A DNA stretch of 64,000 nucleotides. Origin: Pseudoduganella rivuli (GTDB lineage: Bacteria; Pseudomonadota; Gammaproteobacteria; Burkholderiales; Burkholderiaceae_D). The stretch spans positions 361,161-425,160 of the forward strand of contig NZ_WKJJ01000005.1 of the NCBI RefSeq assembly GCF_009674485.1. Reading direction: 5' to 3'. The position numbers and the translations under genes are program-made. The first letter of the stretch is position 1. Each line of letters begins with the position of its first letter. Under the pieces are notes generated by a model, which was not told the origin of the DNA, searched no databases, and saw nothing but the letters and a program-made list of their open reading frames with translations. Shown one piece after another: positions 40,755 through 49,785 of the stretch.

Positions 40755-41405
40755 ATGACGATCAATGCGATTTTGCTGAACCTGGATGAAATCCTGTTCG
40801 ATACGGCGCCGCTGCACCTGGCGGCCATTCACGCCGCGATGGAGGGCACGGGCGTGCCGCTGCGCTGGAGCATGCCGGAATTGCGCGAAGTGGCGTCCAC
40901 CGTGGGCTGGACCCGGGTGCTGGACGTGGCGCTGCCACAGGAGGAAAAGAATGAAAAGGGCGGCAAGCGCTCGCGCGCCATCGACCTGAATGCCGCGCAC
41001 CACCGGCATTTCCACGACGCGCTGGCGACCCGCAAGCCGGAAGCCAACCCCCGCGGCGTGCAACTGATCAAGGATGCGCTCGATGCCGGCTGCAAGCTGG
41101 GCGTCATCAGCGATTTGCCGGCGCCGTCCGCCGCCGCGCTGCTGGAGCAATTGTTTGGCAATGATGTCAACAGCAAGTTCACGCTGGTGGCTTCCCGCCA
41201 CGACGCCGGCCACCGCCACCACGACGGCATGCATGCGCTGGCGCTGCGCACCATGGGCGTGCACGCGGACGAAACCGTGTTGATCGATACGTCGCTGCCG
41301 AACCTGCTGGCGGCCCGCAAATCCGGCCTGCGCACCGTGCACTTCAAGATGCCGGGCATCCTGAGCTGGAAATCGCTGCCGGCCATGGCTTCGCGCGCCA
41401 GCTAA
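40755..41405 (+). CDS. Degenerate HAD-superfamily protein
   Basis: 216 residues from the ATG at 40755 with a GAGGAAA ribosome binding site. The overall HAD pattern is recognisable (an N-terminal AILLNLDEILFDT aligned with the usual DxDGTL motif, cap-like helices, VISDLPAPS, and VLIDTSLPNLLAARKSGL at the position of motif IV). The nucleophilic Asp is replaced by Asn9 (Asp11 remains), and the Lys region reads RHDAGHRHHDG. Phosphatase activity is therefore doubtful. The function is unknown; no neighbour explains it. Confidence 0.7.
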   Translation: MTINAILLNLDEILFDTAPLHLAAIHAAMEGTGVPLRWSMPELREVASTVGWTRVLDVALPQEEKNEKGGKRSRAIDLNAAHHRHFHDALATRKPEANPRGVQLIKDALDAGCKLGVISDLPAPSAAALLEQLFGNDVNSKFTLVASRHDAGHRHHDGMHALALRTMGVHADETVLIDTSLPNLLAARKSGLRTVHFKMPGILSWKSLPAMASRAS

Positions 41406-41411
41406 GGTACC

Positions 41412-41449
41412 GATATCGGAATCGATATCATCATTATCAAGAACTTGAT
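41412..41449. promoter_or_regulatory. Two short palindromes upstream of the small HTH-like gene
   Basis: GATATCG gaat CGATATC (41412-41429) and ATCAAG aa CTTGAT (41436-41449) lie side by side in the 115-bp gap before the small gene at 41521. They are plausible operator half-site pairs; nothing else is seen in the gap. Confidence 0.35.
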
Positions 41450-41520
41450 TGGAAATTGAGCAGCGACGCGCCTAAGATGACCCCAGCAGTCACAGGATCG
41501 TAACAATCAGGAGAGCGGAC

Positions 41521-41673
41521 ATGACGCAGCAAAAGCACCCGACCAAGGAACAAATCCGGCAATACCTGGAAGCGCGCCAGGCCGAGCGTTGCCCGCCGCC
41601 ATCGATGCAGGAAATCCGCCGCCAGCTGGGCTGGGACATGCTGCGTCCCACCGCGCCTGCGTTGTTCCGCTAA
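41521..41673 (+). CDS. 50-residue protein with LexA-like helix-turn-helix segment
   Basis: An ATG with a good CAGGAGAG ribosome binding site opens a 50-codon frame ending TAA at 41673. The chain PTKEQIRQYLEARQAERC, then PPPSMQEIRRQLGW, follows the spacing of the LexA N-terminal domain (T-x-x-Q-...-P-P-T-x-x-E-I-x-x-x-L-G). The rest of LexA, including the wing and the protease domain, is missing. It could be a very small DNA-binding protein, a dimer competitor, or a folded remnant. It converges on the histidine kinase gene 7 nt later. Confidence 0.6.
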   Translation: MTQQKHPTKEQIRQYLEARQAERCPPPSMQEIRRQLGWDMLRPTAPALFR

Positions 41674-41680
41674 GTTGTTT

Positions 41681-44600
41681 TTATCCGGCGGGACGTGCGC
41701 AGTGTTTTTGCACCACCGCCAGCAAGTCGGCCCAGTCGACCGGCTTGGCAATAAAGTCATCCATTCCCGCCGCCTGGCATTGCGCCTGTTCGTTCAGCGT
41801 GACGCCGGCGCTCATGGCCAGCACGGGTATCCGTAATCCCAGTTCATTGCGGATGCGGCGGGTGGCTTCAAAGCCGTCCATGACGGGCATTTGCACGTCC
41901 ATGATCACCGCGTCGGTGTTGCCGGCGTGGCTGCTCAGGTAGTCCACCGCTTCCTTGCCGTTATTGGCGATCGCCACGGCGGCGCCGCCATGCTCGAGCA
42001 TGTTGCGCGCCACCACCTGGTTCAGCAAATTGTCTTCCACCAGCAGCAGCGACAAGCCGGCCAGCGGCTGCTCGGAATCAGGCGGGATGTATGGGCTGTC
42101 GTCAGGCAGGTCAAGTGTCATGGGGGGACTGTTGCGTTCTCCGGCGCCGGCCGCAATCCGTGCGGCGCCGGCAAGCAGCACATGATACAACGCGGAGCGC
42201 GTCAGCGGATGCGTCAGCACCGCATCGACACCCGCCGTATACCGCCCGGACTGCAAGGCATAGGCATGGGTTGCTTCGATCAGCAGCGGCGCCTGGGGCG
42301 AATCCGGCGCCGCCAGAGCGCCGATATGGGATTGCGCCGCCAAAATGGCGCCGTAGGCGTGGCCCTGTGCGGCGGCGGCCAGCGCCACGCGGCGCGCTTC
42401 GCCGGCGTCCTGCGCGGTATCGGCCACGCATCCCCAGCGCTCCGCCATCCGCGCCACGCTGGCCTGTTCCTGCACACCGAGTCCCACGCACAGCAAATGC
42501 ATGCCCTGCAGATTGGCCGGCAGCGGATAGCGGTCGGGCAGGGCGGCGGCCCGCAGCGGCAATTGCAGGCCGAAGGTACTGCCCTCACCGGGCACGCTGC
42601 GCACATCCAGCGCACCGCCCATCAGCGCCGCCAGGCGGCGCGACAGCGCCAGGCCCAGGCCCGTGCCGCCAAAGCGGCGCGCCATCGAACTGTCGGCCTG
42701 GTTGAAGGGAATGAACAGGCGCTCCACCTGTTCCGGCGCGATGCCGATGCCGGTGTCGGCCACCTCGCAGCGCAGCCATGGCTTGCCGTCCGGCCCCGGC
42801 GTCGTGAAGAGGGCAACCGTGACGTGGCCCCGCTCGGAAAACTTGATGGCGTTGCCCACCAGGTTCAGGATCACTTGCTGCAGGCGCTGGGCGTCGCCAA
42901 CCATGCTGACCGGCACCTCCGGCGCCACGGAAATCGCCACCGCCAAGCCTTTTTCGCCCGCATGGATGGCCATCACGGAAGCGAGTGTATCGACGACGTC
43001 GTCGATATAAAACGGTTCCTGCGCCACATCGAGCTTGCCCGCCTCGATCTTGGAAAAGTCCAGCACATCGTTCAGCACGGCCAGCAGCGATTTGCCCGCG
43101 ACGGAAATCATTTGCACGAACCCCGCCTGTTCGGCGCTGAGCCGGGTGTGGTCCAGCAATTGCACGGCGCCCAGCACCGCGTTCATCGGCGTGCGCAATT
43201 CATGGCTCATGTTGGCGACAAACAGGCTCTTCGCCGCGCTTGCCGCCTCCGCCTGGGTCTTTGCCTCCTTCAATTCCCACTCCGCGGCCTTTTCCCGCGT
43301 CACGTCGCGCAAGATCATCGCATAGCCTATACACCCTCCGTTTTTGCCCGGCACGGGGAACAATTGCATCAGCGCGAGGAAAGCGCTGCCGTCGCACCGC
43401 GTGCGTTCGCCCAGCTCTTCGAACTGGCCCGCCCGCAGGGCGGTGTCCAGCATGGCGCGGGCCGCATGCATGGCGGCCGCCTCGGGACCGATCAGGCACG
43501 CGACGGGGCGGCCGATGATGTCATTGTCGGCATAGCCGAACAGCCGCGTCGCGCCGGCATTCCACGTCGCGATGTTGCCGTCCGGGTCGAGCAGGACGAT
43601 GGCGTGGTTCGCGATATTTTCCGTCAGCAGCCGGAAGCGCGCCTCCGATTGTTCCAGGCTGGCGGTGGAACGCACCACGTCCACCTGCGCCAACTGGCGC
43701 GCTTTGACGAGATTGAGGCTGACGCTGTAAAACAGCAGGCTGACCAGGATGCCCAGGGTCAGCACCAGGTGGGATTTGCCGCGGTCGATGGTGGCGTCGA
43801 ATGCGGCATTGGGGCGCACGCGCAATATCCACTGGTGGCCGTTGTCGCCCACGGTGACGGCGCCGATGCTGGTCAGCGCCAGGTAACTGGCCGGGCCGCT
43901 GTCGGCCGCGCTTTCATACATGAGTTTGCCGTCCTGGGTGCTGTCGAGGATGTCGAGCCGGACTTGTTGCAGGCTGCCGCCAAAGATGCCGGCGACGAGG
44001 TCGCGCATGCGGAACGGGCTGTAGACGAATCCCGTCGGCGGCCCCATTTCCTGCCCGACGCGCGCCACGCCCGTGTAGACCGGGTTGTATAACAGGAAGC
44101 CGACCTGCTTGTCGTGTGTGATTTCCTGCACCAGCGTGACGGGGCCCGATGCGCTGAGACGTCCGTTCTGCATGGCTTCCAGCAGTGCCCGCCGGCGCAC
44201 CGGCTCCTGCAGCATGTCGTAACCGAATGCGGCGCGGTTGCGCTCGTTCTGCGGTTCCAGGAACGTCACGGGAACGTACGCACTGCGGGCGCCTTCCGGC
44301 CAGATGTGAAACGACGGCAGTTCGCGCCGCAGCGCGGCCTCCTGTTCCGCCGCCGACGCGGCCGGGATATAGCGCGCATAGCCCAGCCCCAGCAGGCCAG
44401 GATAATGGTGCTCCAGGTCGATGGCGGTGACATAGGCCTGCCATTCCGAACGTTCGACGGAGTCGGAAGCGTCGAACAGCGCGGCGCCGGAGCGCAGCAG
44501 CGATTCGTACGACGCGAGGCGGGTGGCCAGCTTTTCGCGCACGGTTTCGGCGGCATCGTCGAAACGTTCCCGCGTGCGCCGTTCGGTATCGGCATCGACC

Positions 44601-45625
44601 AGCGCCCAGGCGCCGACGGTGACCGCGATCCCCAGGCCCAATGTCAGCGCCGGCGTCCATGACTGCCACAGGTGCTGGTCGGCCGCGTGCGGGCCCTGGA
44701 TCCGGTGGCCCGCATAGCCGGCCGTCAGCACCCAGGCGACGATGGCAAGGATGGCGAGGAAGGTGCACAGCGACAGCAGCGAATGCTGCAATACGCCGGA
44801 CACGAACGCGCCGCGCTGCAGGACGGTGGCGGGCACCGCGATGACGCATATGATGGCCAGTACCAGGCAAACGGCCGCCCGGCCATGCCGTACCGCGGCC
44901 CAGCCGACGAATACCAGCAACAGGTAGGGCAGGGCGCGCGGCACGATCCATTCGTCCGGCGGCGGCGAAAAGACCAGCGCGGCGGCACAAGCGGTGGCGG
45001 CCAGCAGCGGCGCCACGCGCAGCAGCGCGGCTGCCGGCCTGCGCGCTTTCTCCTTGCGCAGATGGCGGAACAACACCAGCAGCAACGGCGAAATGATCAG
45101 CAAGCCCAGGAAATCGCCGATCCACCACGTGCCCGCCACGGTCAACAGGGCGCGGGCGGGAACGATGCCCGATGCGCCCAGGGTCAGCACGCCGGTGGCC
45201 GCCGCCACCATGGCGGCGCCGCCGGCAATGGCGACGTAGCGGTACACTTCCATCTGCGACTCCATGCGGTGCGGACGCACCTGCAGGCGCGCCGACAGCC
45301 AGGCGGCCAGCACGCCTTCCAGCGTGTTGCCGATGGCGATGGCGCCGGACGCGGCCAGGATCACGGAATCCGCGGCGACGGCATTGGATTTGAAGACCGC
45401 CACATTGGCGCAGAACGCGCCGGCCAGGATGGCGGGCCACAGGGGCATGCCAAAGCGCAGCAGCAGCGCCAGCGCAAAACCGGAAGGCGGCCACACGGGG
45501 CTGGCATTGCTTTGCTCGAGCGCCATCAACAAGCCCAGGCGGGCCAGCGCGTAATACACCAGCGCGGCCAGCACCATGCGCAGCGCCAGTGAAGGCTTAC
45601 GATTGACTAGTGACTGCGAACTCAC
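41681..45625 (-). CDS. MASE1-CHASE-PAS hybrid sensor histidine kinase with C-terminal receiver
   Basis: About 1314 residues from a GTG at 45625; the frame stays open to 45712, overlapping the IclR stop, so the start is uncertain. The order is MASE1 (eight or so membrane segments, [31 protein letters not shown]), CHASE ([35 protein letters not shown]), PAS ([20 protein letters not shown]), HisKA ([15 protein letters not shown]), HATPase ([31 protein letters not shown]), a degenerate receiver without the phosphorylatable Asp, and a normal receiver ([28 protein letters not shown]). It senses an external signal and starts a phosphorelay; its partners are not local. Confidence 0.88.
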   Translation of the reverse strand: MSSQSLVNRKPSLALRMVLAALVYYALARLGLLMALEQSNASPVWPPSGFALALLLRFGMPLWPAILAGAFCANVAVFKSNAVAADSVILAASGAIAIGNTLEGVLAAWLSARLQVRPHRMESQMEVYRYVAIAGGAAMVAAATGVLTLGASGIVPARALLTVAGTWWIGDFLGLLIISPLLLVLFRHLRKEKARRPAAALLRVAPLLAATACAAALVFSPPPDEWIVPRALPYLLLVFVGWAAVRHGRAAVCLVLAIICVIAVPATVLQRGAFVSGVLQHSLLSLCTFLAILAIVAWVLTAGYAGHRIQGPHAADQHLWQSWTPALTLGLGIAVTVGAWALVDADTERRTRERFDDAAETVREKLATRLASYESLLRSGAALFDASDSVERSEWQAYVTAIDLEHHYPGLLGLGYARYIPAASAAEQEAALRRELPSFHIWPEGARSAYVPVTFLEPQNERNRAAFGYDMLQEPVRRRALLEAMQNGRLSASGPVTLVQEITHDKQVGFLLYNPVYTGVARVGQEMGPPTGFVYSPFRMRDLVAGIFGGSLQQVRLDILDSTQDGKLMYESAADSGPASYLALTSIGAVTVGDNGHQWILRVRPNAAFDATIDRGKSHLVLTLGILVSLLFYSVSLNLVKARQLAQVDVVRSTASLEQSEARFRLLTENIANHAIVLLDPDGNIATWNAGATRLFGYADNDIIGRPVACLIGPEAAAMHAARAMLDTALRAGQFEELGERTRCDGSAFLALMQLFPVPGKNGGCIGYAMILRDVTREKAAEWELKEAKTQAEAASAAKSLFVANMSHELRTPMNAVLGAVQLLDHTRLSAEQAGFVQMISVAGKSLLAVLNDVLDFSKIEAGKLDVAQEPFYIDDVVDTLASVMAIHAGEKGLAVAISVAPEVPVSMVGDAQRLQQVILNLVGNAIKFSERGHVTVALFTTPGPDGKPWLRCEVADTGIGIAPEQVERLFIPFNQADSSMARRFGGTGLGLALSRRLAALMGGALDVRSVPGEGSTFGLQLPLRAAALPDRYPLPANLQGMHLLCVGLGVQEQASVARMAERWGCVADTAQDAGEARRVALAAAAQGHAYGAILAAQSHIGALAAPDSPQAPLLIEATHAYALQSGRYTAGVDAVLTHPLTRSALYHVLLAGAARIAAGAGERNSPPMTLDLPDDSPYIPPDSEQPLAGLSLLLVEDNLLNQVVARNMLEHGGAAVAIANNGKEAVDYLSSHAGNTDAVIMDVQMPVMDGFEATRRIRNELGLRIPVLAMSAGVTLNEQAQCQAAGMDDFIAKPVDWADLLAVVQKHCARPAG

Positions 45626-45702
45626 ATCTATGCGTGCTGTCCGTGGTTGTCCCCGGTCAGGATACCTGAAAGCGTGATCCGGTTGGTGTCGCCATGGCGA
45701 CG

Positions 45703-46485
45703 CTAAACCCACAACATCAGCGTATTGGCCATCGCCTGCAAGGCGGGAACGCAGCGGGCCGTGGCTTCCGCCTTCGACGTGCCGGATGCCAGCATCGACA
45801 CGCTGAGGGCGCCGATCAACTGGCCGTGGCGGCTTTTGACCGGCACGGAAATGCCGCGCAAGCCGATTTCATACTGGTTTTCCGTGATGCCGAAACCGGT
45901 CTCGCGAATCGCCAGCAGTTCGCGCAGCAGCACGTCCTTGTCCGTGACGGTCAGGTGCGTGTACGCGATCAGTTCGACCCGCGCCAGCCAAGCGTGCAAC
46001 TGATCGTCCGGCAATGCCGACAGCAGCACCCGTCCCGCCGTCGATGCATAGGCGGGCAACCGCGTACCCGGTTCAAAGCCCGGCGACAGGTGGCGCGGCG
46101 CGTTGACGCGGCTGACGTACACCACGTCGTCCCCTTCCAGCACCGAGTAATTGGTCGATTCCTGCAATTGCGCCGTGAGCTTTTGCAGGTACGGCACGAT
46201 GGCGCGCGGCAGCCGCGCCGAGTCGAGGTAGGAGCGGCCCAGGGTCAGCACCTTGGGCGTCAGCCAGAACTGGCGGCCGTCGGTGGCGGCCATGCCGGTG
46301 TGCACCAGGGTCAGCAGGTAGCGCCGCGCGGCGCTGCGGCTGATCCCGATCTTTTCCGCCAGCGTGGTGGCGGACAGGCGCGTGGTGTCGTCGTCGAACG
46401 CGGCCAGCACTTGCAGGCCCGTGACCAGGCCGTCGATCAGGTCGCGCTGCGCGACTTGCACGTTTAAAAGCGGTGGCTTTTTCAT
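45703..46485 (-). CDS. IclR-family regulator of the quinate/shikimate operon
   Basis: 260 residues from the ATG at 46485. The helix-turn-helix ([20 protein letters not shown]) and the IclR effector domain ([45 protein letters not shown]) are complete, and it belongs to the PcaR/PobR/QuiR-like branch. It resembles the PcaR-like protein at 57353 in this window. It is divergent from the quinate/shikimate operon and a 29-bp perfect palindrome lies between them, so I infer local control by quinate, shikimate or protocatechuate. Confidence 0.88.
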   Translation of the reverse strand: MKKPPLLNVQVAQRDLIDGLVTGLQVLAAFDDDTTRLSATTLAEKIGISRSAARRYLLTLVHTGMAATDGRQFWLTPKVLTLGRSYLDSARLPRAIVPYLQKLTAQLQESTNYSVLEGDDVVYVSRVNAPRHLSPGFEPGTRLPAYASTAGRVLLSALPDDQLHAWLARVELIAYTHLTVTDKDVLLRELLAIRETGFGITENQYEIGLRGISVPVKSRHGQLIGALSVSMLASGTSKAEATARCVPALQAMANTLMLWV

Positions 46486-46531
46486 GGCGTTGATTGTTGC
46501 ATAGGCCACATCATTATGCATTAAAACTGTC

Positions 46532-46560
46532 CGCTAATCGCGCAATCTGCGCGATTAGCG
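46532..46560. promoter_or_regulatory. 13-3-13 palindrome, candidate operator of the quinate operon
   Basis: CGCTAATCGCGCA (46532-46544), ATC, TGCGCGATTAGCG (46548-46560) is a perfect inverted repeat centred between the divergent IclR gene and the VOC gene. Its AATCGCGC core resembles the ATCGCAC element of PcaR-type sites and the palindrome at 57314-57334. Confidence 0.65.
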
Positions 46561-46647
46561 CAGAAAGTGCGGTTTTCGCCGCTATTTTTGCCTCGTTGCC
46601 GTTTCTATACTGCCCTGCATACAAAAGAAACGAGCAAGGAACACACC

Positions 46648-47517
46648 ATGCAAACACCACACAACCCGCTCGGCGTGGACGGTATCGAATTCATCGAATA
46701 TGCGACGTCGCAGCCGCTGGCGCTGGGCGCGCTGCTGGAACAGATGGGATTCACCGCCACCGCGCGCCACCGCTCCCGCGAAGTCACGCTGTACCGCCAG
46801 GGCGGCATGAACGTGATCGTCAATGCCGATCCCCGCGCGCTGCCGCAGGAAGACGATGCGCCGCAATCGACCGTGATCAGCGCCATCGCGCTGCGCGTGC
46901 GCGATGCCGATGCCGCTTACCGTCACGCGACCGGCATGGGCGCGTGGGCGATCCAGACCCGCGCCGGCGCGATGGAATTGAATATCCCCGGCGTGCACGG
47001 CGCCGGCGATTCCATTGTCTACTTCGTCGACCGCTGCGACGAGTTTTCCATCTACGACGTGGACTTCAAGCCGATTGCCCATGCACAGGCCCATGCGAAC
47101 CCTCCGGCGCTGGCCGGCCTGCATTTCTTCGGCGTGGTGCAAGCCATCGGCGAAGGCCGCACGGCCGAATGGTCGGACTTTTACCAGCAACTGATGGACT
47201 TCCGCCCGCTGCCGGAGGGCAGCTATTTCGGCGTGGTGCCGAAAGGCATGCTGCTGCAAAGCCCATGCGGCAGTTTTTACCTGCAACTGGTGGAGCCGCC
47301 TGCCGGCGCCGGCGGCTTGCAGTGGGAAGAGCAATTGATCCGTGTCGGCTTCGGCTCGCCGGACGTGCCGGCCGCCGTGCGCACGCTGCGCGAGCGGGGC
47401 ATCGTGTTTGTCGACCGGGAACCCGTGCAGTCGGGTGAAAAGGGGGCGTTGACGCAGCTGTATCGCGGCGGCGTGAGTTTCGAGCTGGTCAAATCGTTAG
47501 GAGGCGGCCATGCGTGA
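46648..47517 (+). CDS. HPPD-like VOC protein (C-terminal half of QuiC-type dehydratase, free-standing)
   Basis: 289 residues. Two VOC halves are visible: GIEFIEYATSQPLALGALL, then GLHFFGVVQAIGEGRTAEW with FYQQLMDFRPLPE. It resembles the 4-hydroxyphenylpyruvate-dioxygenase-like domain that is fused to dehydroshikimate dehydratase in Pseudomonas QuiC1; here it is a separate gene. In the second half His is kept in GLHFF and Glu in SFELVKS, but the second His position reads LIRVGF, so the iron site is incomplete and dioxygenase activity is doubtful. It heads the quinate operon and overlaps the AroE-like gene by 8 nt. Role inferred: partner or stabiliser of the dehydratase. Confidence 0.78.
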   Translation: MQTPHNPLGVDGIEFIEYATSQPLALGALLEQMGFTATARHRSREVTLYRQGGMNVIVNADPRALPQEDDAPQSTVISAIALRVRDADAAYRHATGMGAWAIQTRAGAMELNIPGVHGAGDSIVYFVDRCDEFSIYDVDFKPIAHAQAHANPPALAGLHFFGVVQAIGEGRTAEWSDFYQQLMDFRPLPEGSYFGVVPKGMLLQSPCGSFYLQLVEPPAGAGGLQWEEQLIRVGFGSPDVPAAVRTLRERGIVFVDREPVQSGEKGALTQLYRGGVSFELVKSLGGGHA

Positions 47518-48355
47518 GATTTCCGGCACCACCCGCATTTTCCCCGTGATCGGCTGGCCCGTGGAACAGGTGAAAGCGCCCGCGCTGTTCAACGCCTATT
47601 TCCAGCGCCATGATATCGACGCCCGCGTCGTGCCGTTCAAGGTACCGCCGCAGGATTACATCAACGCCGTGCGCACGCTGATGGCCATGGATAACGTGGG
47701 CGGCATCTTTGTCTCGATTCCGCACAAGCCGATGAGCGTGGAGGCCGTCGACCAGCCGACGCCGCGCGCGCTGCTGGCAGGCTCCTGCAACGCGATCTAC
47801 AAGGATGACGGCGGTTCCGTGATCGGCGACTTGATCGATGGCGAAGGCTTTGTCCGCGCCTTCGACCGCACGCTGGCGGGGGCGCCATTCGACTGGACCC
47901 GTGCGAAAGCGCTGGTGGTGGGCAGCGGCGGTGTCGGTTGCGCGATTGCCGAGGCGCTGGCCACGCGCGGCATCGGCGAAGTGGCGATTTGCGATACCCG
48001 CGCCGAACAGGCCGAAGCGCTGCGGGCCCGCCTGCAGCAGGCATTCCCGCTGTGCCGCGTGGTGCTTGGCCAACCGGTGGCGGAAGGTTATCAGCTGGTG
48101 GTCAATTGCACGCCGCTGGGCATGCACGCGGACGATCCGATGCCGATCGATTTGCGCGGCGTCTCGCCGGACTGCGTGGTGGCCGATTGCGGCATGAAGA
48201 TCGAAATGAGCCGCCTGCTGACGGAAGCGCAGGCGCGCGGCTGCCGCATCCAGAAGGGCAAGGAAATGCTGATCGAACAGGCCCCGCTGTACCTGGAGCG
48301 CTTTGGCTGGCCGGGCGTCAATTCCGACGATTTCCGCGCGCTGGAGGCTTTATGA
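47510..48355 (+). CDS. AroE-like shikimate/quinate dehydrogenase family protein
   Basis: 281 residues. Catalytic Lys73 (VSIPHK) and Asp110 (LIDGEGF) are kept, and the NADP-binding loop VVGSGGVGCAIAEAL is intact, so it should bind nicotinamide cofactor. The substrate-binding pair of Ser in the GxPxxHSxSP motif is replaced: residues 15-24 read GWPVEQVKAP, that is Val21 and Ala23. The usual NTD reads LID. The enzyme may prefer quinate or a relative over shikimate. It would make 3-dehydroquinate or 3-dehydroshikimate at the top of the pathway. It overlaps both neighbours by a few nt, a tight operon. Confidence 0.82.
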   Translation: MREISGTTRIFPVIGWPVEQVKAPALFNAYFQRHDIDARVVPFKVPPQDYINAVRTLMAMDNVGGIFVSIPHKPMSVEAVDQPTPRALLAGSCNAIYKDDGGSVIGDLIDGEGFVRAFDRTLAGAPFDWTRAKALVVGSGGVGCAIAEALATRGIGEVAICDTRAEQAEALRARLQQAFPLCRVVLGQPVAEGYQLVVNCTPLGMHADDPMPIDLRGVSPDCVVADCGMKIEMSRLLTEAQARGCRIQKGKEMLIEQAPLYLERFGWPGVNSDDFRALEAL

Positions 48356-49239
48356 ACCTGTCCAACTTCGGTATGGATACGGTCACGCTGGCCGGTCCGC
48401 TGGAAGCGAAATTGCGGGCGTCGAAAGCCGCCGGCTTTTCCCAGCTGATGCTGTGGGCGAAAGACCTGGCGCAACACCCGGCCGGGCTGGCCGACGCGGT
48501 GCGCCTGGTGCGCGCCAGCGGCGTGCGCGTGACGGGCATCCAGGTGATGCGCGATTACGAGGGGCTGGACGGCGCGCTGCACGATTACAAGCTCGATATC
48601 GCGCGCCAGATGCTGCTGGTTTGCAAGGCTGTCGGTTCGCCGCTGCTGATGGTGTGTTCCAGCACGTCGGCCCATGCGACGGGCGACATGGAGCACATCG
48701 TGCGCGACCTGGCCAAGCTGGCCAACCTGGCCGTGCCCCTGGGCGTGAAGGTCGGTTATGAAGCCCTGTCGTGGGGCCGCCACGTGAACCAGTACCAGCA
48801 ATCGTGGGAAGCGGTGGAACGGGCCGGTCACGCCAACCTGGGCATCGTGCTGGACTCGTTCCACATGCTGGCCAACCGCGCGGACTTCACGGAGCTCGAC
48901 GACATCCCCGCGCACAAGATCGCGCTGGTGCAGTTGTCCGACTTCATGTGGCGCGAAGTGCGCACGGCCGAAGAGCGGCTGGAAACCGCGCGCCACTTGC
49001 GCGTGTTCCCCGGCGAAGGCAGCCATGCGAAGGAATTGTCCAACATGCTGCGCCGCCTGGACCACAACGGTTACCGGGGCGATTTCAGCTTCGAAGTGTT
49101 CAACGACGATTACCTGCAATTCACACCGGAAGTGGTGGCGCAGCGCGCGCACCGTTCCGCCAAGTGGGTGACGGACCAGGTGCTGCGCCGCCGCGTGACG
49201 GTGCTGCAGGCGACGGCCGGCCATCCGGAAATGGCGTAA
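48352..49239 (+). CDS. 3-dehydroshikimate dehydratase (sugar-phosphate-isomerase/TIM barrel type)
   Basis: 295 residues from the ATG at 48352, which overlaps the AroE-like stop (ATGA) and has GGAGG upstream. The metal-site residues of the QuiC/AroZ family are present with the right spacing: Glu137 (GYEALSWGRHVNQY), Asp168 (VLDSFHML), Gln194 (VQLSDFM) and Glu248 (FSFEVFN). It dehydrates 3-dehydroshikimate to protocatechuate. The usual fused HPPD-like domain is absent; that domain is encoded separately at 46648. The neighbours AroE-like and AroQ supply its substrate. Confidence 0.88.
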   Translation: MNLSNFGMDTVTLAGPLEAKLRASKAAGFSQLMLWAKDLAQHPAGLADAVRLVRASGVRVTGIQVMRDYEGLDGALHDYKLDIARQMLLVCKAVGSPLLMVCSSTSAHATGDMEHIVRDLAKLANLAVPLGVKVGYEALSWGRHVNQYQQSWEAVERAGHANLGIVLDSFHMLANRADFTELDDIPAHKIALVQLSDFMWREVRTAEERLETARHLRVFPGEGSHAKELSNMLRRLDHNGYRGDFSFEVFNDDYLQFTPEVVAQRAHRSAKWVTDQVLRRRVTVLQATAGHPEMA

Positions 49240-49249
49240 GGGGCGGCTC

Positions 49250-49699
49250 ATGACCAAGCAAACCATCCTGGTGCTGAACGGCCCGAATTTGAACTTGCTG
49301 GGACAGCGCGAACCGGGCGTATACGGCGCGCAAACCCTGGCCGACGTGGAAAACCTGTGCCGCGCCGCCTGCGAACGGCATGGCTACACACTGGACTTTC
49401 GCCAGTCGAACCACGAAGGCGCGCTGATCGATGCGCTGCACGCGGCGGGCGCCGACCAGGCGGCCGGCACGCTGGCCGGCGTAGTGTTCAACGCCGGCGC
49501 CTATACGCATACGTCGGTGGCGCTGCATGACGCCATCAAGGGCGCGCAAGTAAAAGTGATCGAACTGCACATCTCGAACGTGCATGCGCGCGAACCGTTC
49601 CGGCACCACTCGTATTTGTCGCCCGTGTCGGCGGGCGTGCTGTGCGGCTTCGGCGTGCACGGCTATGCGATGGCGATCGCGGCGCTGGCGGCCACCTGA
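49250..49699 (+). CDS. aroQ: Type II 3-dehydroquinate dehydratase
   Basis: 149 residues, the standard type II length. LVLNGPNLNLLGQREPGVYG holds the catalytic Tyr loop, QSNHEGALIDALH and NAGAYTHTSVALHDA follow, and VIELHISNVHAREPFRHHS holds the active-site His and Arg. It converts 3-dehydroquinate to 3-dehydroshikimate. Here the direction is catabolic: it sits after the dehydratase gene, 10 nt away, and before a porin and a transporter. A housekeeping copy for biosynthesis is expected elsewhere. Confidence 0.92.
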   Translation: MTKQTILVLNGPNLNLLGQREPGVYGAQTLADVENLCRAACERHGYTLDFRQSNHEGALIDALHAAGADQAAGTLAGVVFNAGAYTHTSVALHDAIKGAQVKVIELHISNVHAREPFRHHSYLSPVSAGVLCGFGVHGYAMAIAALAAT

Positions 49700-49710
49700 A
49701 ATCCCATGAA

Positions 49711-49740
49711 TTTCGCAGGCGGACGCAGAAGCCGCCATGG
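49711..49740 (+). repeat. Reduced intergenic stem-loop, possible third copy
   Basis: GGCGG (49718-49722) and GCCGCC (49731-49736) can pair around an ACGCAGAA loop, and GCAGAAGCCGCCATGG resembles the right arm of the element at 28829-28867. It lies between aroQ and the porin gene in sense. The left arm is shorter, so homology is less certain. Confidence 0.35.
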
Positions 49741-49785
49741 CAGTACCCGCAGTAAAACTATAAATCACAACATCACCGAGACATC

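Noticed and set aside
41891..44092. 733-residue plus-strand frame opposite the histidine kinase
   Set aside because: Antisense shadow; the kinase domains are all on the minus strand.
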